A stretch of DNA of 64,000 bases from Phycisphaerales bacterium (lineage in GTDB: Bacteria > Planctomycetota > Phycisphaerae > UBA1845 > UTPLA1): positions 1,364,001 through 1,428,000 of the forward strand of contig JACKHI010000001.1 in the NCBI GenBank assembly GCA_020639075.1. Reading direction: 5' to 3'. This document shows, piece by piece, positions 45,368 through 55,264 of this stretch (positions are counted from its first letter, which is position 1; each line of letters starts with the position of its first letter). The notes under the pieces are model-generated. The model was not told the DNA's origin. It did no database searches and worked only from the letters and a program-made list of their open reading frames with translations. The position numbers were made by a program, and so were the translations under genes.

Positions 45368-47329
45368 CTATCTGCGTCGCCGTCGTCGTCGGCCGACGCC
45401 AATTGCCAGGATCAAGCCGGGCATGAACAGGCCCGCACCGCCGGCGCCGCATACGCTGACATTCACCACTGGTGTGACGCCTCGATCCGTCGTACCGCCC
45501 GGATCGACCGGCGTACCCGAACCATTGTCGCACTCGAAATCGCCGTCGCCGTCGAAGTCGCGCACCTGCGATCCACAACCGCACAGGCCGGGGTTAATCT
45601 TGTTGGGATCGTTCGGACACTCGTCGTTGCAGTCCGGCGTCGAATCTCCGTCGCTGTCCACGTCCGAACCCTCGCAGCCGCAGATGCCCTCCGTCGTTTT
45701 CAGCGGATTGTTCGGGCACTCGTCGACACAGTCGGAAACGCCGTCATCGTCCGAATCGACTTCTTCATGGCCGCAGCCGCAGTCGCCGGGCTCCGTCTTG
45801 TTCGCGTCGTTCGGACATTCATCCAGGCAATCCGGCGTATCGTCGCCGTCCGTATCAACCGTGTCGTCCTCGCCCGGGCAGACATCGCAGCCGTCCGGTA
45901 CGCCGTCGGCATCGGCATCCAGCGAATCGTCGTGACCGGGGCAGATGTCATCGCCGTATCCATAGGCGTAGTTCCGCGTGTACCACACGCTGCTGATCTG
46001 CGACTTCAGGCTCACGTAAATCGTGCTGCCGTCGGTCGGAAGACCGCTGACGGTCCGCGACGTCGTCGAGCCGGTGTAGCTGGCAAGATCACTGCCGCCG
46101 GACGTCGTGCCGACGAGCAACTGGTATTGCGAAACGCCGGTTCCGTTCGACCAGACGAACGTGTACGTCGCCCCGTCGATCAGATCGCCGCTGGCGGCGG
46201 GCGTCGTCATTTGCGACGCGCCGTCAGGCACGGGATCGCCGTAGATCGCCTGCATCGTGTCGGCATCGCCCGTGCTCAAGTGGCTTCGTTGTCCGATCGT
46301 GTTCTGGTACGACTGATTCGGCGCGAGTACGGTAATCGTTCGACACGACGAGGAACACGAGCAGTTCGAGAAGGCACACTGCCCGTAATGCATGATCGAG
46401 TCAAAATCGTAGGAGCCGTCGGTTCCGGCGCCGGTCTGCTTGTCAAAGTTATGCTCCATGCCCGATTGGATGTTACCGGATTCGATCTGCACGTACGTGT
46501 CGCGATCGGGCCGCGACTGCTCGTGCCAGACGCCCAACGCGTGCGCCAACTCATGCATGATGATGAACTGGTAGGACCAGTTGTAGATCGAGAGCTGCTG
46601 TCTTCCGCCGACCTGACCGACGTACGACCAGTTGCCGCTGCCGCTGATCACTTCGACGTAGTTGATTTCCGTGGTTCTCGGAATGAACTGCACGTCCGCG
46701 ATCGCTTCCCATGCATCCATCGCGTCGCGCATCAGCTGCTGATTGGTCGAATTCACAGTGCCGTCGAACGTGTACGGCACGATTCCGTCCGGCCAGTGAA
46801 ACGACGTGATGTACGTGCCGTTCTGCGGATCGTTGGTCCCGCCTGCGTCGCCCGACGGCATCTGGCTGTTGCGGACCATGATGCAGCCGTCAATCAGCGT
46901 CGAATCTTCCGGCACGACGACTTCGCTCGCATCCGGCATGGCCCGAAACGAATCCATCGCCACACTCCGCAACGATGCGACTTTCGATTCACTCGGCAGC
47001 GTCCCCGGCGTCAATCCCAGCTCGGACGGATCGACAGCGCCCACCAGGTGCGATGTCGGCGACAGGTTGCCGCTCTTGTCCAACTGCGCGTAATAGTACC
47101 GGCCCTTCTTCAGAACGACCGTGAAACCACCCTCATCTTCGTAATAGTTGAACAGTTCGTCGCCCTGGTACGTCAGTACGATCGGACCGACGCCGGGCTG
47201 CAGGGTTTCAAACGGGAAGTGGTGCTGGTTCGGCGTTGACGCCTTCGCGAGCTGCGCACAACTAACGGCGATCGCGGCCGCCAGCGCAAACCGACACAAA
47301 AATATGGTACCACTCGCTCCGACGCGCAT
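45368..47329 (-). CDS. secreted astacin-like (M12A) zinc protease with Ca-binding repeats and C-terminal sorting tail
   Basis: 653 residues. Signal peptide to about residue 30 (AQLAKAS). A propeptide-like region reaches about 170. The astacin domain has HELAHALGVWHEQSRPD at 259-275 (the HExxHxxGxxHExxRxD zinc signature) and the Met-turn SIMHYG near 311. A fibronectin-type-III-like domain follows (about 375-460). Four thrombospondin-type-3-like repeats (DADADGVPDGCDVCP, DTDGDDTPDCLDECP and so on) occupy about 465-600 and should bind Ca2+. The tail is SVCGAGGAGLFMPG, a hydrophobic stretch and RRRRRRR, shaped like a CTERM sorting signal. Stand-alone gene with terminator. Confidence 0.9.
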   Translation of the reverse strand: MRVGASGTIFLCRFALAAAIAVSCAQLAKASTPNQHHFPFETLQPGVGPIVLTYQGDELFNYYEDEGGFTVVLKKGRYYYAQLDKSGNLSPTSHLVGAVDPSELGLTPGTLPSESKVASLRSVAMDSFRAMPDASEVVVPEDSTLIDGCIMVRNSQMPSGDAGGTNDPQNGTYITSFHWPDGIVPYTFDGTVNSTNQQLMRDAMDAWEAIADVQFIPRTTEINYVEVISGSGNWSYVGQVGGRQQLSIYNWSYQFIIMHELAHALGVWHEQSRPDRDTYVQIESGNIQSGMEHNFDKQTGAGTDGSYDFDSIMHYGQCAFSNCSCSSSCRTITVLAPNQSYQNTIGQRSHLSTGDADTMQAIYGDPVPDGASQMTTPAASGDLIDGATYTFVWSNGTGVSQYQLLVGTTSGGSDLASYTGSTTSRTVSGLPTDGSTIYVSLKSQISSVWYTRNYAYGYGDDICPGHDDSLDADADGVPDGCDVCPGEDDTVDTDGDDTPDCLDECPNDANKTEPGDCGCGHEEVDSDDDGVSDCVDECPNNPLKTTEGICGCEGSDVDSDGDSTPDCNDECPNDPNKINPGLCGCGSQVRDFDGDGDFECDNGSGTPVDPGGTTDRGVTPVVNVSVCGAGGAGLFMPGLILAIGVGRRRRRRR

Positions 47330-47564
47330 GGTTCAGCCCCCGCTTGAACAACATCCTGCACCCGATGACGGGTGCATCCCCTGCGGCGGCGTCCAAGGCG
47401 CACGGCGCTTGCGGTCTCCCCTAATGCCTAAGATTACAATCCGGCATGCAACGTGCGCGACGATACCGGTCATCTCGTTCGACAAAACGCAATCGGCAAC
47501 GAGACTTCCGATACGACTGCTATTGCTGCGCGGGATGGATGATTGAATTGCGCTGATACCGGCC

Positions 47565-50500
47565 CTAAGGTCTCAGCCTTATCTGGACGTTGACGAATTC
47601 GAAATCGTCGAGATCGCCGCTGCACGAACGGGCGCGAATCTTGAACTGGTTTCGGCCTTCGATGAGCCAGCCGGGATCGAATGCGGCTCGATACTCACCG
47701 AAACTGCCGTCGCGGGGCGCGTCCGCTAATCGCTCGTTGATCAGTCGGTTGTTGATTCGTACCTGATGCGGGCACTGCACGCCCTTCACCATCAAAATGA
47801 CTTCAGCCCGCGAGTAGTTCGGCGGCAACTGATCGCGCGACACTTCGAACGTCGCTCGATACGTTCGTCCTTCCGTCTTCCTCTGAAACTGGCTGTTGAT
47901 TCGCCCCTGGAATTTATCGTTCCCGAGATGATGCACGTCCGGATCCGCCTCCAGCGCGATCACGAGTTCCGACTGCCGCGACAATGCGAAGTTCACTGTC
48001 AGCGTCCGACCGCGCACGCGCGCCGCCTCGATGTTCAGTGATTCGGGTACATACCCGGCGCGCGACGCCGACAGCGCGAAGTGATCCGGCACCGGGGGCA
48101 CCTGAATCTCAAAGCTGCCCGTATCGTCAGTGACGGCGACAATCGAATCGTCGTCAGGCAACGCCAGCAACACCCTCGCACCGCTCAGGCCGACGCCCCG
48201 TTCGGCATCCTCGACTGTGCCGACGATGCGACCGATCATGCCGCGCCGAATCCCCGTCGGTCGCGCCGGCGGCGCCGTCGGTATGCCGACTCCGAGGGCG
48301 ATCCGGACGATCGGCACATCTGCGCCGTCGTCGATGTCCGCTGTTGGCGTTGTCGCCGTATCGTCGGCGTCATCGGCGCCGGATTCGCGACTGGCGCGCA
48401 TCGCGTCCTTCGTAACCCACGCCGTGTCCGACTCGGGACCAAGCGTCGTCAGAGTTGCGCTGCCCCGTTGCGATACCGCCAGCGCCTCGCTCGCCGACGG
48501 CAATCCACTCGCCGACCAAACGACATCCGGCATTGCCGTATCGACGCTTTCGTCGCTGATCGCCCCCGTCGGAGTAAGCCCCTTGTCCTCGATTCCGTCA
48601 CCACCCGGCAACGCGATCGCCAGCGAGATTCCCGGAATCGCGTCATCGTCCAGCGGCACATCCTGCGCCGGCGCAACGGGTACGATGTCACCGCGAGCAT
48701 CCTCGGCCGCACGGACGATCGCCTCAGACACGTCGTCCGCATTGGAAACACTCGCTGCCCCTACGATTTCCAGCTCGACAAGTTCGCCGCCCGCCTTGGG
48801 CGTCGGCATCGCCAACGCAGCTTGCGCTGGCGTCGCCACATCGATGCTAGCAACTTGCACGCCGAGTTCGTCTCGACCACTTTGCGCTGCGACGTCGCCC
48901 GGCAATGCAATCTCGTCAAGCGCCGCTAGCTGCATCGGCGCCCCCGCATCCGAATACGTCACCGTGCTCGGCAGTTCCACGGCTGTGGACCCGTTGGGCG
49001 TTGAATCATTCGCCTCAATCATCTGCGCCAGCGCTTCGGCATCTGAAGGCGTCGGCACACTCGCGAAAACACCGATGTCGATCGACATCGCGCCGGCCGG
49101 CTGTGATGTGGCGACTTGCGCTGGAGCGGCGACTGAATCCAACGTCGTCTCACCGACCAATGCAACGCCCGCCGGCGTCGGCGCTTCTGTGTGTGTTTCG
49201 GCCGCCGTCGGCATCGGCAACTCGACGTCGGCGAATGAAGATTCGGCAAACGTCGAATTCAGCTCCGCCAACGCGTCCGCCATCCGCACATCGGCCGATG
49301 CGGACGACGCTGCATCCGCGTCCGTAGTTTCGATCCGAGTAAGGGACGCCTCCGACGGCGCATCGCTCGGCAAGTCGCTCGTTCTCGGCGCAAGTTCCAC
49401 CGCCGTCATCGCTTCGACGGGCTGGGATTCCAACGCAGGGCGCTCTGCATTCGCCACTTCCGCCGCCACAGTCTGGACGTCGACGAACTCGCCGCGAATC
49501 TGCTCGCCGATCTCCCCCGCTGAAGCCTCGGACAATAGTGACACACGAATTCGATCCTGCCCGCCGATTGCCGAGGCAATCGTCGTCGACACCTTCAGCA
49601 CATTGAATAGCAGCATCAGCACAAGATGCGCCAGCAGCGACGCGAGGAGACAGCGAGCCATCAGACCGATCTTGCGATCGCGAAAATCACGCATCATCGC
49701 CAGAAACAGCAGCGTGAGAATCAGCGCGAGCAGCGCCCACATCAGGTTCGGTGCAATCTGCCGCCACAACGCCGCCCAATCGACGACGCCGCGTTCAAAC
49801 GTCACATCGCGATACACTTCACGTGACGTCGATTGAAGCAGTCGTGAATCGTCTGCGCCATCCGATGATCGATAAGTCAATTGGAATCCCGAAAGCCCCA
49901 ACATCGGATCAAGTTCATCCCGCTGCGTGTTGATCGTTGTGTCGAGAAGCTCCGCTGCTCCGTATCCGTCGGGGAGCATGCGAATCCGATACAGATCGAA
50001 GCCGCCGGTCCCGCCGCGCCGATTCGACGCGAAATACAGGAAATCACCCGCGGGGCTCAACGCAGCAGCCAACTCGTCCCAAACGGAATTCGCCGCCGCG
50101 ATCATCACGGGCGGCGCTTCCGAAAGCAGGTCCGCGCGATAAAGATTGAAATCCGCCGCGACGTCCGCCGTCGAAGTTGATGACCGCTGCTCGCCCGGCG
50201 CCTCGCCCGAATCGACCGGTCGATTCGACGCGAAAATCACTTGCGTACCATGTTGCGAAACCGTCGCGCCGATCTCGTCGAATGCCGAATTCGCGCCATT
50301 GATTGGCGCGGGCGAGCCCCACGCCCCCTTCGAATATCGACTGATGAACAAGTCGAAGCCGCCGACAGCCCCGGCTCGATCGCTTGAAAATACCAGCGTG
50401 TTCCCATCGGGCGACAACGCCAGGTCAAACTCACCGTCAGGGCTGTTGACGGCATCCAGCGCAACCGCAGCGCCCCAGGTCTCGCCGACTCGCTCGCGAA

Positions 50501-50786
50501 CATACACGTCCGCGTCAGCGCCCGCACCGCGTACGAATACGAGTCGTCGTCCCTCTGTATCCAACGCGTAGTCCGTCGCGCCGTCCGTCAGGCGCAGAAT
50601 CTCGTCCGCCGGTTCGGGGACGTCCCACAGAATGTCGCGCACCTGCGCATTCGCCTCGGGCGTACGGATCTTCCGCGCATCCGTCACTGTCACCCGCTTC
50701 CGCGGCCAGACTTTCCACGCGACAAACCCGCCGCCGGCGACAAGCAGCGCCAGGCTGATTCCCAGGATGGTTCGCCAGTGCTTCAT
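47565..50786 (-). CDS. ExbBD-linked propeller/membrane/beta-sandwich fusion protein
   Basis: 1073 residues. TM1 is about 7-26. Residues 60-320 carry PD40/TolB-type propeller blades (FDLALSPDGNTLVFSSDRAGAVGGFDLF, AALSPAGDFLYFASNRRGGTGGFDLY). TM2 (349-364) and TM3 (about 376-396) enclose a short basic cytoplasmic loop (RDFRDRKIGLMAR). About 400 residues of low-complexity Ala/Asp/Ser/Thr/Pro linker follow, then a carboxypeptidase-regulatory-like domain (GRIVGTVEDAERGVGLSGARVLLALPDD) and a C-terminal beta-domain (YRATFEVSRDQLPPNY...NQFKIRARSC). It is last in a run TPR-ExbB-ExbD-this gene, 14 bp after exbD, so it is probably energised by that pair. No TonB box or PF-type C-terminus seen. Confidence 0.82.
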   Translation of the reverse strand: MKHWRTILGISLALLVAGGGFVAWKVWPRKRVTVTDARKIRTPEANAQVRDILWDVPEPADEILRLTDGATDYALDTEGRRLVFVRGAGADADVYVRERVGETWGAAVALDAVNSPDGEFDLALSPDGNTLVFSSDRAGAVGGFDLFISRYSKGAWGSPAPINGANSAFDEIGATVSQHGTQVIFASNRPVDSGEAPGEQRSSTSTADVAADFNLYRADLLSEAPPVMIAAANSVWDELAAALSPAGDFLYFASNRRGGTGGFDLYRIRMLPDGYGAAELLDTTINTQRDELDPMLGLSGFQLTYRSSDGADDSRLLQSTSREVYRDVTFERGVVDWAALWRQIAPNLMWALLALILTLLFLAMMRDFRDRKIGLMARCLLASLLAHLVLMLLFNVLKVSTTIASAIGGQDRIRVSLLSEASAGEIGEQIRGEFVDVQTVAAEVANAERPALESQPVEAMTAVELAPRTSDLPSDAPSEASLTRIETTDADAASSASADVRMADALAELNSTFAESSFADVELPMPTAAETHTEAPTPAGVALVGETTLDSVAAPAQVATSQPAGAMSIDIGVFASVPTPSDAEALAQMIEANDSTPNGSTAVELPSTVTYSDAGAPMQLAALDEIALPGDVAAQSGRDELGVQVASIDVATPAQAALAMPTPKAGGELVELEIVGAASVSNADDVSEAIVRAAEDARGDIVPVAPAQDVPLDDDAIPGISLAIALPGGDGIEDKGLTPTGAISDESVDTAMPDVVWSASGLPSASEALAVSQRGSATLTTLGPESDTAWVTKDAMRASRESGADDADDTATTPTADIDDGADVPIVRIALGVGIPTAPPARPTGIRRGMIGRIVGTVEDAERGVGLSGARVLLALPDDDSIVAVTDDTGSFEIQVPPVPDHFALSASRAGYVPESLNIEAARVRGRTLTVNFALSRQSELVIALEADPDVHHLGNDKFQGRINSQFQRKTEGRTYRATFEVSRDQLPPNYSRAEVILMVKGVQCPHQVRINNRLINERLADAPRDGSFGEYRAAFDPGWLIEGRNQFKIRARSCSGDLDDFEFVNVQIRLRP

Positions 50787-50800
50787 TGCGTCGTGAATCG

Positions 50801-51226
50801 TTACTCACCGCCGCCTGTGACGACTGTATCGAGGTACGGTTCCTGAATCCCCGCCGCCTTGCAGATGTCCAACGGCCTGACAATCGCCTCGTACATCGCA
50901 TGATGATCGCCGCGCACCGTGATCTTCTGCTCCGGATTCTCCGCAACGGCCTCGTCAATCATCGTCCGCAATTCCGCGGGTTCGACGGCCCTTCCCGAGA
51001 CGATCATCCGACCGTCCTCCGCCACGTTGATGATGATCTCTCGCAGCGCCGTGCTGATCGGCCCAGCCGCCGACGCTTCGGGCAGCGCGATCTGCATCTC
51101 GCGTTCTTCTTCCTGAAACGTCGTCGCGACGAGGAAGAAAATCAGCAGCAGAAAAACCATGTCAATCATCGGCGTCATCTCAATCGACGGCCCCGACGCT
51201 TCGCGATTCCCCGATCGGATTAACAT
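50801..51226 (-). CDS. ExbD/TolR-family protein
   Basis: 141 residues. One N-terminal membrane helix preceded by IEMTPMIDMVFLLLIFFLVA, carrying the essential proton-pathway Asp of the ExbD/TolR family, then a periplasmic domain with ITVRGDHHAMYEAIVRPLDIC, the conserved RGD-like and helical segment. It works with the ExbB/TolQ channel in the inner membrane. Its start overlaps the exbB-type stop by seven bases, so the two are translationally coupled. ExbD and TolR cannot be told apart here. Confidence 0.93.
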   Translation of the reverse strand: MLIRSGNREASGPSIEMTPMIDMVFLLLIFFLVATTFQEEEREMQIALPEASAAGPISTALREIIINVAEDGRMIVSGRAVEPAELRTMIDEAVAENPEQKITVRGDHHAMYEAIVRPLDICKAAGIQEPYLDTVVTGGGE

Positions 51227-52044
51227 GCCTGCGCCCCCAATCCGTCGGAAACGCCGATCGCAGGCACACGAATTGACGTATCAACTTCATCGCGGCCATT
51301 TTCGCCGTCATGCGCCGCAACCCCGTTGCCGTTTGTCGACTCAACGCCGTTTGACTTCGGTCCGTAGGCGTGTTCTTCCAGAAACTCCAGCGTCATCCGG
51401 TCCATCTCCGCCACGAGCGAATCAATCCGTGCGGATAAATAGTGATACGCAATTACGACGGGGATCGCGACCAGCAATCCAGCCGCCGTCGTGATCATCG
51501 CCTGGTAGATGCCCTCGGCGAGCAATTCCGTCTTGCCGAGCGCCTCGCCCGACGCCGCCACTGTCTGGAACGCCTCGATCATGCCGAATATCGTCCCCAA
51601 CAATCCCATCAGCGGGCAGACGGACGCGACAACAGTCAAGACGCGCAGGTTCTTCCGTAAGACGGCGATCGAGCGTTCGCCTGCATCCTGTACGTGCTTC
51701 TCGAGCACCGCCACGGGCTCATTCAATCGCTTGATTCCCGCAGCTAGGATGCCGCCCAGCGGCGACTCGGATTCACCGCAATACGCGAGCGCCGCTTTGC
51801 GCGACTGCTTCGGATCCCGCATGATCGCGTGCAATCCGTCGAGAAACCCCGACGGAATGACGGAACCGCCCCGCAGGCTCACAATGCGCTCGACGATCAC
51901 GCCGAGCGCGAACAGCGAACAGAGGATGATCGGGATCATCATCGGTCCGCCCTTCAGCACAAAGTCCCAGACTGATTGAATCGCGACCGGCTTTCCGCCC
52001 GCCGCCGATTCCGCCAACATGACGATGCCGCCGATATCAACCAT
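51220..52044 (-). CDS. ExbB/TolQ/MotA-family proton channel protein
   Basis: 274 residues, GGAGG ten bases upstream. Three membrane segments: GGPMMIPIILCSLFALGVIVERI, VLTVVASVCPLMGLLGTIFGMIEAF and IYQAMITTAAGLLVAIPVVIAYHYL. The GLLGTIFGMIEAF and ITTAAGLLVAIP motifs are the family hallmarks, with a conserved Thr in the last helix. It forms a pentamer around ExbD/TolR and converts proton motive force into motion. It has an unusual Asn/Gly/Asp-rich C-terminal tail of about 40 residues. The TPR gene upstream is 79 bp away. Confidence 0.93.
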   Translation of the reverse strand: MVDIGGIVMLAESAAGGKPVAIQSVWDFVLKGGPMMIPIILCSLFALGVIVERIVSLRGGSVIPSGFLDGLHAIMRDPKQSRKAALAYCGESESPLGGILAAGIKRLNEPVAVLEKHVQDAGERSIAVLRKNLRVLTVVASVCPLMGLLGTIFGMIEAFQTVAASGEALGKTELLAEGIYQAMITTAAGLLVAIPVVIAYHYLSARIDSLVAEMDRMTLEFLEEHAYGPKSNGVESTNGNGVAAHDGENGRDEVDTSIRVPAIGVSDGLGAQAC

Positions 52045-52123
52045 CTTGTCCTACCTCCGCGCTCGCGCAAAAGCGCGCGAGAAAATAACAGAGTCGATGC
52101 ACTCTCCGCACGAACCGTCTTGA

Positions 52124-55100
52124 CTAGCCCGGCATGCCGGCGCTCGCCAGCGCCTGTAGTCGTTCACCCGCCGGCGCTGCCCATTTCGTCTTGCCGTACT
52201 TTTCCACAACCGTCTTGAACTGCTGCCGCGCCTCACCTCGCCGGTTCATTCGCTCAAAACAACGCCCCGCCTCGAACAGCGCCGCCGCGCTCCATTCCGG
52301 ATAAGCGTACAGAATGTCCGTCTTGATCAGCTCCCTCACGGCCCCCTCATAATCCTTCGATGCGAACAGACATTGACCGATCTGAAACTGCGCCCGCGCC
52401 GCCGTCGGTCCCTTATGCCCGTCTGTGACGCGTCGATAGGACTCGATTGCGTCGGAAAAACGCCGATCGTTTTCACGCGCCCAGCCGATGCCGAAATTCG
52501 CCTGATACGCGTTCTCAGAATCTCCGTGCTTGGCCAGAAACTCGCCGAACCGACGCTCGCTCTCCGCCCAGCGCTGTAGGCGATTCAGTGCATCTCCAAG
52601 TCGCAACAGTGCGCTCGCGTGATAGTCCGCATCAGGGCCCAATTCGATCGCCCGCTCCATCATCGTCACGACACGTTCGTACTGCTCTCCGCGAAATGCC
52701 GCTTCTCCAGCCAAATACGCCGCCGGTCCGACGAGATCGCTCTTTGGGAATGCCTCTATCAAGTCACGCATCGCCGCCGACGAAGCATCCATCGCGTCCA
52801 TCTCGAATCGCGTTTTGCCTAGGCGATACAACACCTGATCAACGGCGAATCCGTCCGGCAACTGCTTGTCGCGCCACGACGTCGCAAGGCCTTCGAGCAG
52901 TCGAAGTGACGCAGCACGATCGCCGCGCTCCGACTCGATGACCGCCAGTTCCAGCGCCGCATGCCGACCCAGCGCCGAATCCCCCGACGACTCGACAATC
53001 TCCCCGAACGCAGACGCGGCCCGCGCAACCTTGCCGAGTTTCCGCAGACACCACGCCCGGTCATATCGAATTGCCAGCGACAGACTCGCCGCCAACGCGT
53101 CGAGCTTCACGTCATCGAACTGCTCGATCGCACCATCGCAATCCGACGCCCGCGCCAACGCCAACACACGATTCGCCTTCGCCTTCTCGCGATCGGCGAA
53201 CGCCGGCGTCGACGCAAGAAGTTCGCGCAACACCTCGGCCGCCTCGTCAAACTTTTCCGCCTGAATCAATGCCTCGGCCTGTCGCAACCTCACGCTCGCG
53301 CGCTCATCGTCCGACGCATCCTCTCCCGCCATCGCTGCAAACGTTTCTGCCGCAAGCTCCGGCCGCCCCGTTCGAAGACCGATCGACGCCAGATGCTCGC
53401 GCGCCGGATTCGCAAAGCGCTTTGCACCTTTCATTTTCAAAACTCTACGAAACGCCTTCGCGGCGTCATCCAGGCGATCCATCGCCACGAACGTCTGGCC
53501 CGTCTCGAAGACAGCCTGTGCACGATGCGGCGACTCCTCCGCCTGCTCGATGATCGACGTAAACCGGCGAAGCGCCGTCTCGTAGTCCCCCACGCGCTGA
53601 TGCGCGATTCCGGATTTCAGCAATGCGTCGTCTGTCGGCGCGCCGTCCGGCGCTGCGATGAAGCGATCGAGCCACGATCGCGCGTTTTGCCAGTCTCGGT
53701 TCGAAAAGTGAATGTCGCCAATCGCGAACACCGTCGCCGACGTCTCGCCGCCTTCGCCGAGCGCCGACAGGGATTTCATCGCCGCATCAAGATCGCCGTT
53801 GCGATATTGCGACAAACCCAGCCGGCGGCGCGCCACGGCACTGCGCGAATCCGCCTCGCTCGATTTCAGAAACGCCGCGTACCGGTCGGCCGCGGCTGCA
53901 TAATCGCCCGTCAGGTAGGCATTCTCGGCATGTACAAAAGCCAAGTCGGCCGGCAACGCCGTGCCCGAGGTCGATTCCTTTCGCCACGCCGCAATTTGTT
54001 CGTCGCTCCCGCGATAGTCGCCCGTCTGATGTTTCGCCGACGCCAGCATCACGCGCGCGCCCGGCATCAACGGATGATCGCTGTGTCTCTTCGCGAAGTC
54101 GTTGAGTGCGTCGATCGCATCTTCGTTTCGCTGCATCCGCACGCACGCGACTGCCAGGTCGTACCGCATTTCGGCGATCAACTCGCTCTTGGGATGCGCT
54201 TCGATCGCCGCTCTCAGCAGATCTACCGCCTTCTTCGCGTCGTCGCCTCGAAGAAGACACTTCGCCCGCCAGTAACGAGCCTGATCCAGATAGGGCAACG
54301 ACAATTCCGCCGACGCGATTTCCGATTTCTCCAACGCGGACTCGGCGTCCGCAAACCGCCCGTCGTCGAGCAGAACGCGCCCTCGAATTAACTGTGCGTA
54401 CGCGACGTTCGCCGCACCAATCGCCTCCGGCGCCTTCAGCGCCTCATCCAGCAACGCCATCGCGGCCGAATGATCGCCCTTTTTCCACATCGCCGAACCG
54501 CGCCCCAGCGCCGCCCGCGACGCCAGCGTTCCGCCGGCCTTGTGAACGACTTCATACGCCTCCGCCGCACCGTCCAGATCGCCGGTCCGTTGCATTGCAT
54601 CCGCCAGCGTCAGACGGACTCGCTCCGCCATCGCATCCGGCAAGCCGTCGCGTAGCGCCGCCTTCGTCAGCTCGACGGCGTCCGCATCCTTACCCAACTG
54701 CGCGGCCGACAGACCGCCGTAGGCCCGAACCAGCGCCGCGAGATTCGAATCAGCATACGCCTTGAGAAACGCCGTCGCATTTCGAAGACAGTCAAGGTGC
54801 TTTCCCGCTCGATACAGCGCCTCTATGCCGATGAGCGCGGCGTCATCCGCCAGTGCATGCCCTGCCAGCCGCCCCCGGCATCGCGCCACGACATCCGCAG
54901 CGCCGTCGTAATCGCCCAACGCCGACCTGCACTGAGCCAACATCACGCCGACATCCGCCGCAAAGGCGAACGACTCATCATCAAACAGTTTCGATAGAAG
55001 CGGCGATGCATCCGCAAATCGACTCTGCCGGACGAGACACACGGCAAGACCGTAGTGCGCCTGCTGCGATTCCGTCTCGTCCGGTGAATCCGCCAGCACT

Positions 55101-55264
55101 CGCCGATACTCCTGCTCAGCGATGTCATAAAGCCCGCGTTTCAGGAATCCATGCGCCGTCGCCAGGGAAGCCGCATCGTCGCCGCCGCCGTGAGCCTGCG
55201 CCGCAAGACCGACTATCAGCAACATCGCCATCGAGCATCGTGAATAGAACGTGCGTGCCGGCAT
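52124..55264 (-). CDS. large secreted TPR-repeat protein of the ExbBD operon
   Basis: 1046 residues from the ATG at 55264, preceded by TGGAGG; the frame is open 34 codons upstream without a signal. Signal peptide to about residue 27 (QAHGGG). Nearly the whole length is tetratricopeptide repeats, for example AHGFLKRGLYDIAEQEYRRVLADSPDE, ARYWRAKCLLRGDDAKKAVDLLRAAIEAHPKSELIAEMRYDLA and GQCLFASKDYEGAVRELIK, about 25 to 28 units, arranged like YbgF/BamD-type proteins. Periplasmic. First in the operon with exbB, exbD and the propeller fusion, so it is a likely scaffold for them. Confidence 0.88.
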   Translation of the reverse strand: MPARTFYSRCSMAMLLIVGLAAQAHGGGDDAASLATAHGFLKRGLYDIAEQEYRRVLADSPDETESQQAHYGLAVCLVRQSRFADASPLLSKLFDDESFAFAADVGVMLAQCRSALGDYDGAADVVARCRGRLAGHALADDAALIGIEALYRAGKHLDCLRNATAFLKAYADSNLAALVRAYGGLSAAQLGKDADAVELTKAALRDGLPDAMAERVRLTLADAMQRTGDLDGAAEAYEVVHKAGGTLASRAALGRGSAMWKKGDHSAAMALLDEALKAPEAIGAANVAYAQLIRGRVLLDDGRFADAESALEKSEIASAELSLPYLDQARYWRAKCLLRGDDAKKAVDLLRAAIEAHPKSELIAEMRYDLAVACVRMQRNEDAIDALNDFAKRHSDHPLMPGARVMLASAKHQTGDYRGSDEQIAAWRKESTSGTALPADLAFVHAENAYLTGDYAAAADRYAAFLKSSEADSRSAVARRRLGLSQYRNGDLDAAMKSLSALGEGGETSATVFAIGDIHFSNRDWQNARSWLDRFIAAPDGAPTDDALLKSGIAHQRVGDYETALRRFTSIIEQAEESPHRAQAVFETGQTFVAMDRLDDAAKAFRRVLKMKGAKRFANPAREHLASIGLRTGRPELAAETFAAMAGEDASDDERASVRLRQAEALIQAEKFDEAAEVLRELLASTPAFADREKAKANRVLALARASDCDGAIEQFDDVKLDALAASLSLAIRYDRAWCLRKLGKVARAASAFGEIVESSGDSALGRHAALELAVIESERGDRAASLRLLEGLATSWRDKQLPDGFAVDQVLYRLGKTRFEMDAMDASSAAMRDLIEAFPKSDLVGPAAYLAGEAAFRGEQYERVVTMMERAIELGPDADYHASALLRLGDALNRLQRWAESERRFGEFLAKHGDSENAYQANFGIGWARENDRRFSDAIESYRRVTDGHKGPTAARAQFQIGQCLFASKDYEGAVRELIKTDILYAYPEWSAAALFEAGRCFERMNRRGEARQQFKTVVEKYGKTKWAAPAGERLQALASAGMPG

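Noticed and set aside
45450..45960. Regular DNA repeats in the protease gene, CRISPR-like at first glance
   Set aside because: They encode the DxDxDG calcium-binding repeats; spacers are coding and vary with the repeat.
48130..49836. 568-codon plus-strand open frame
   Set aside because: It lies antisense to the low-complexity linker of the ExbBD fusion protein, is Ser/Ala/Thr rich and lacks a ribosome site.
52961..54391. 476-codon plus-strand open frame
   Set aside because: Antisense to the TPR protein; Arg/Gln-rich, no recognisable motif and no ribosome site.
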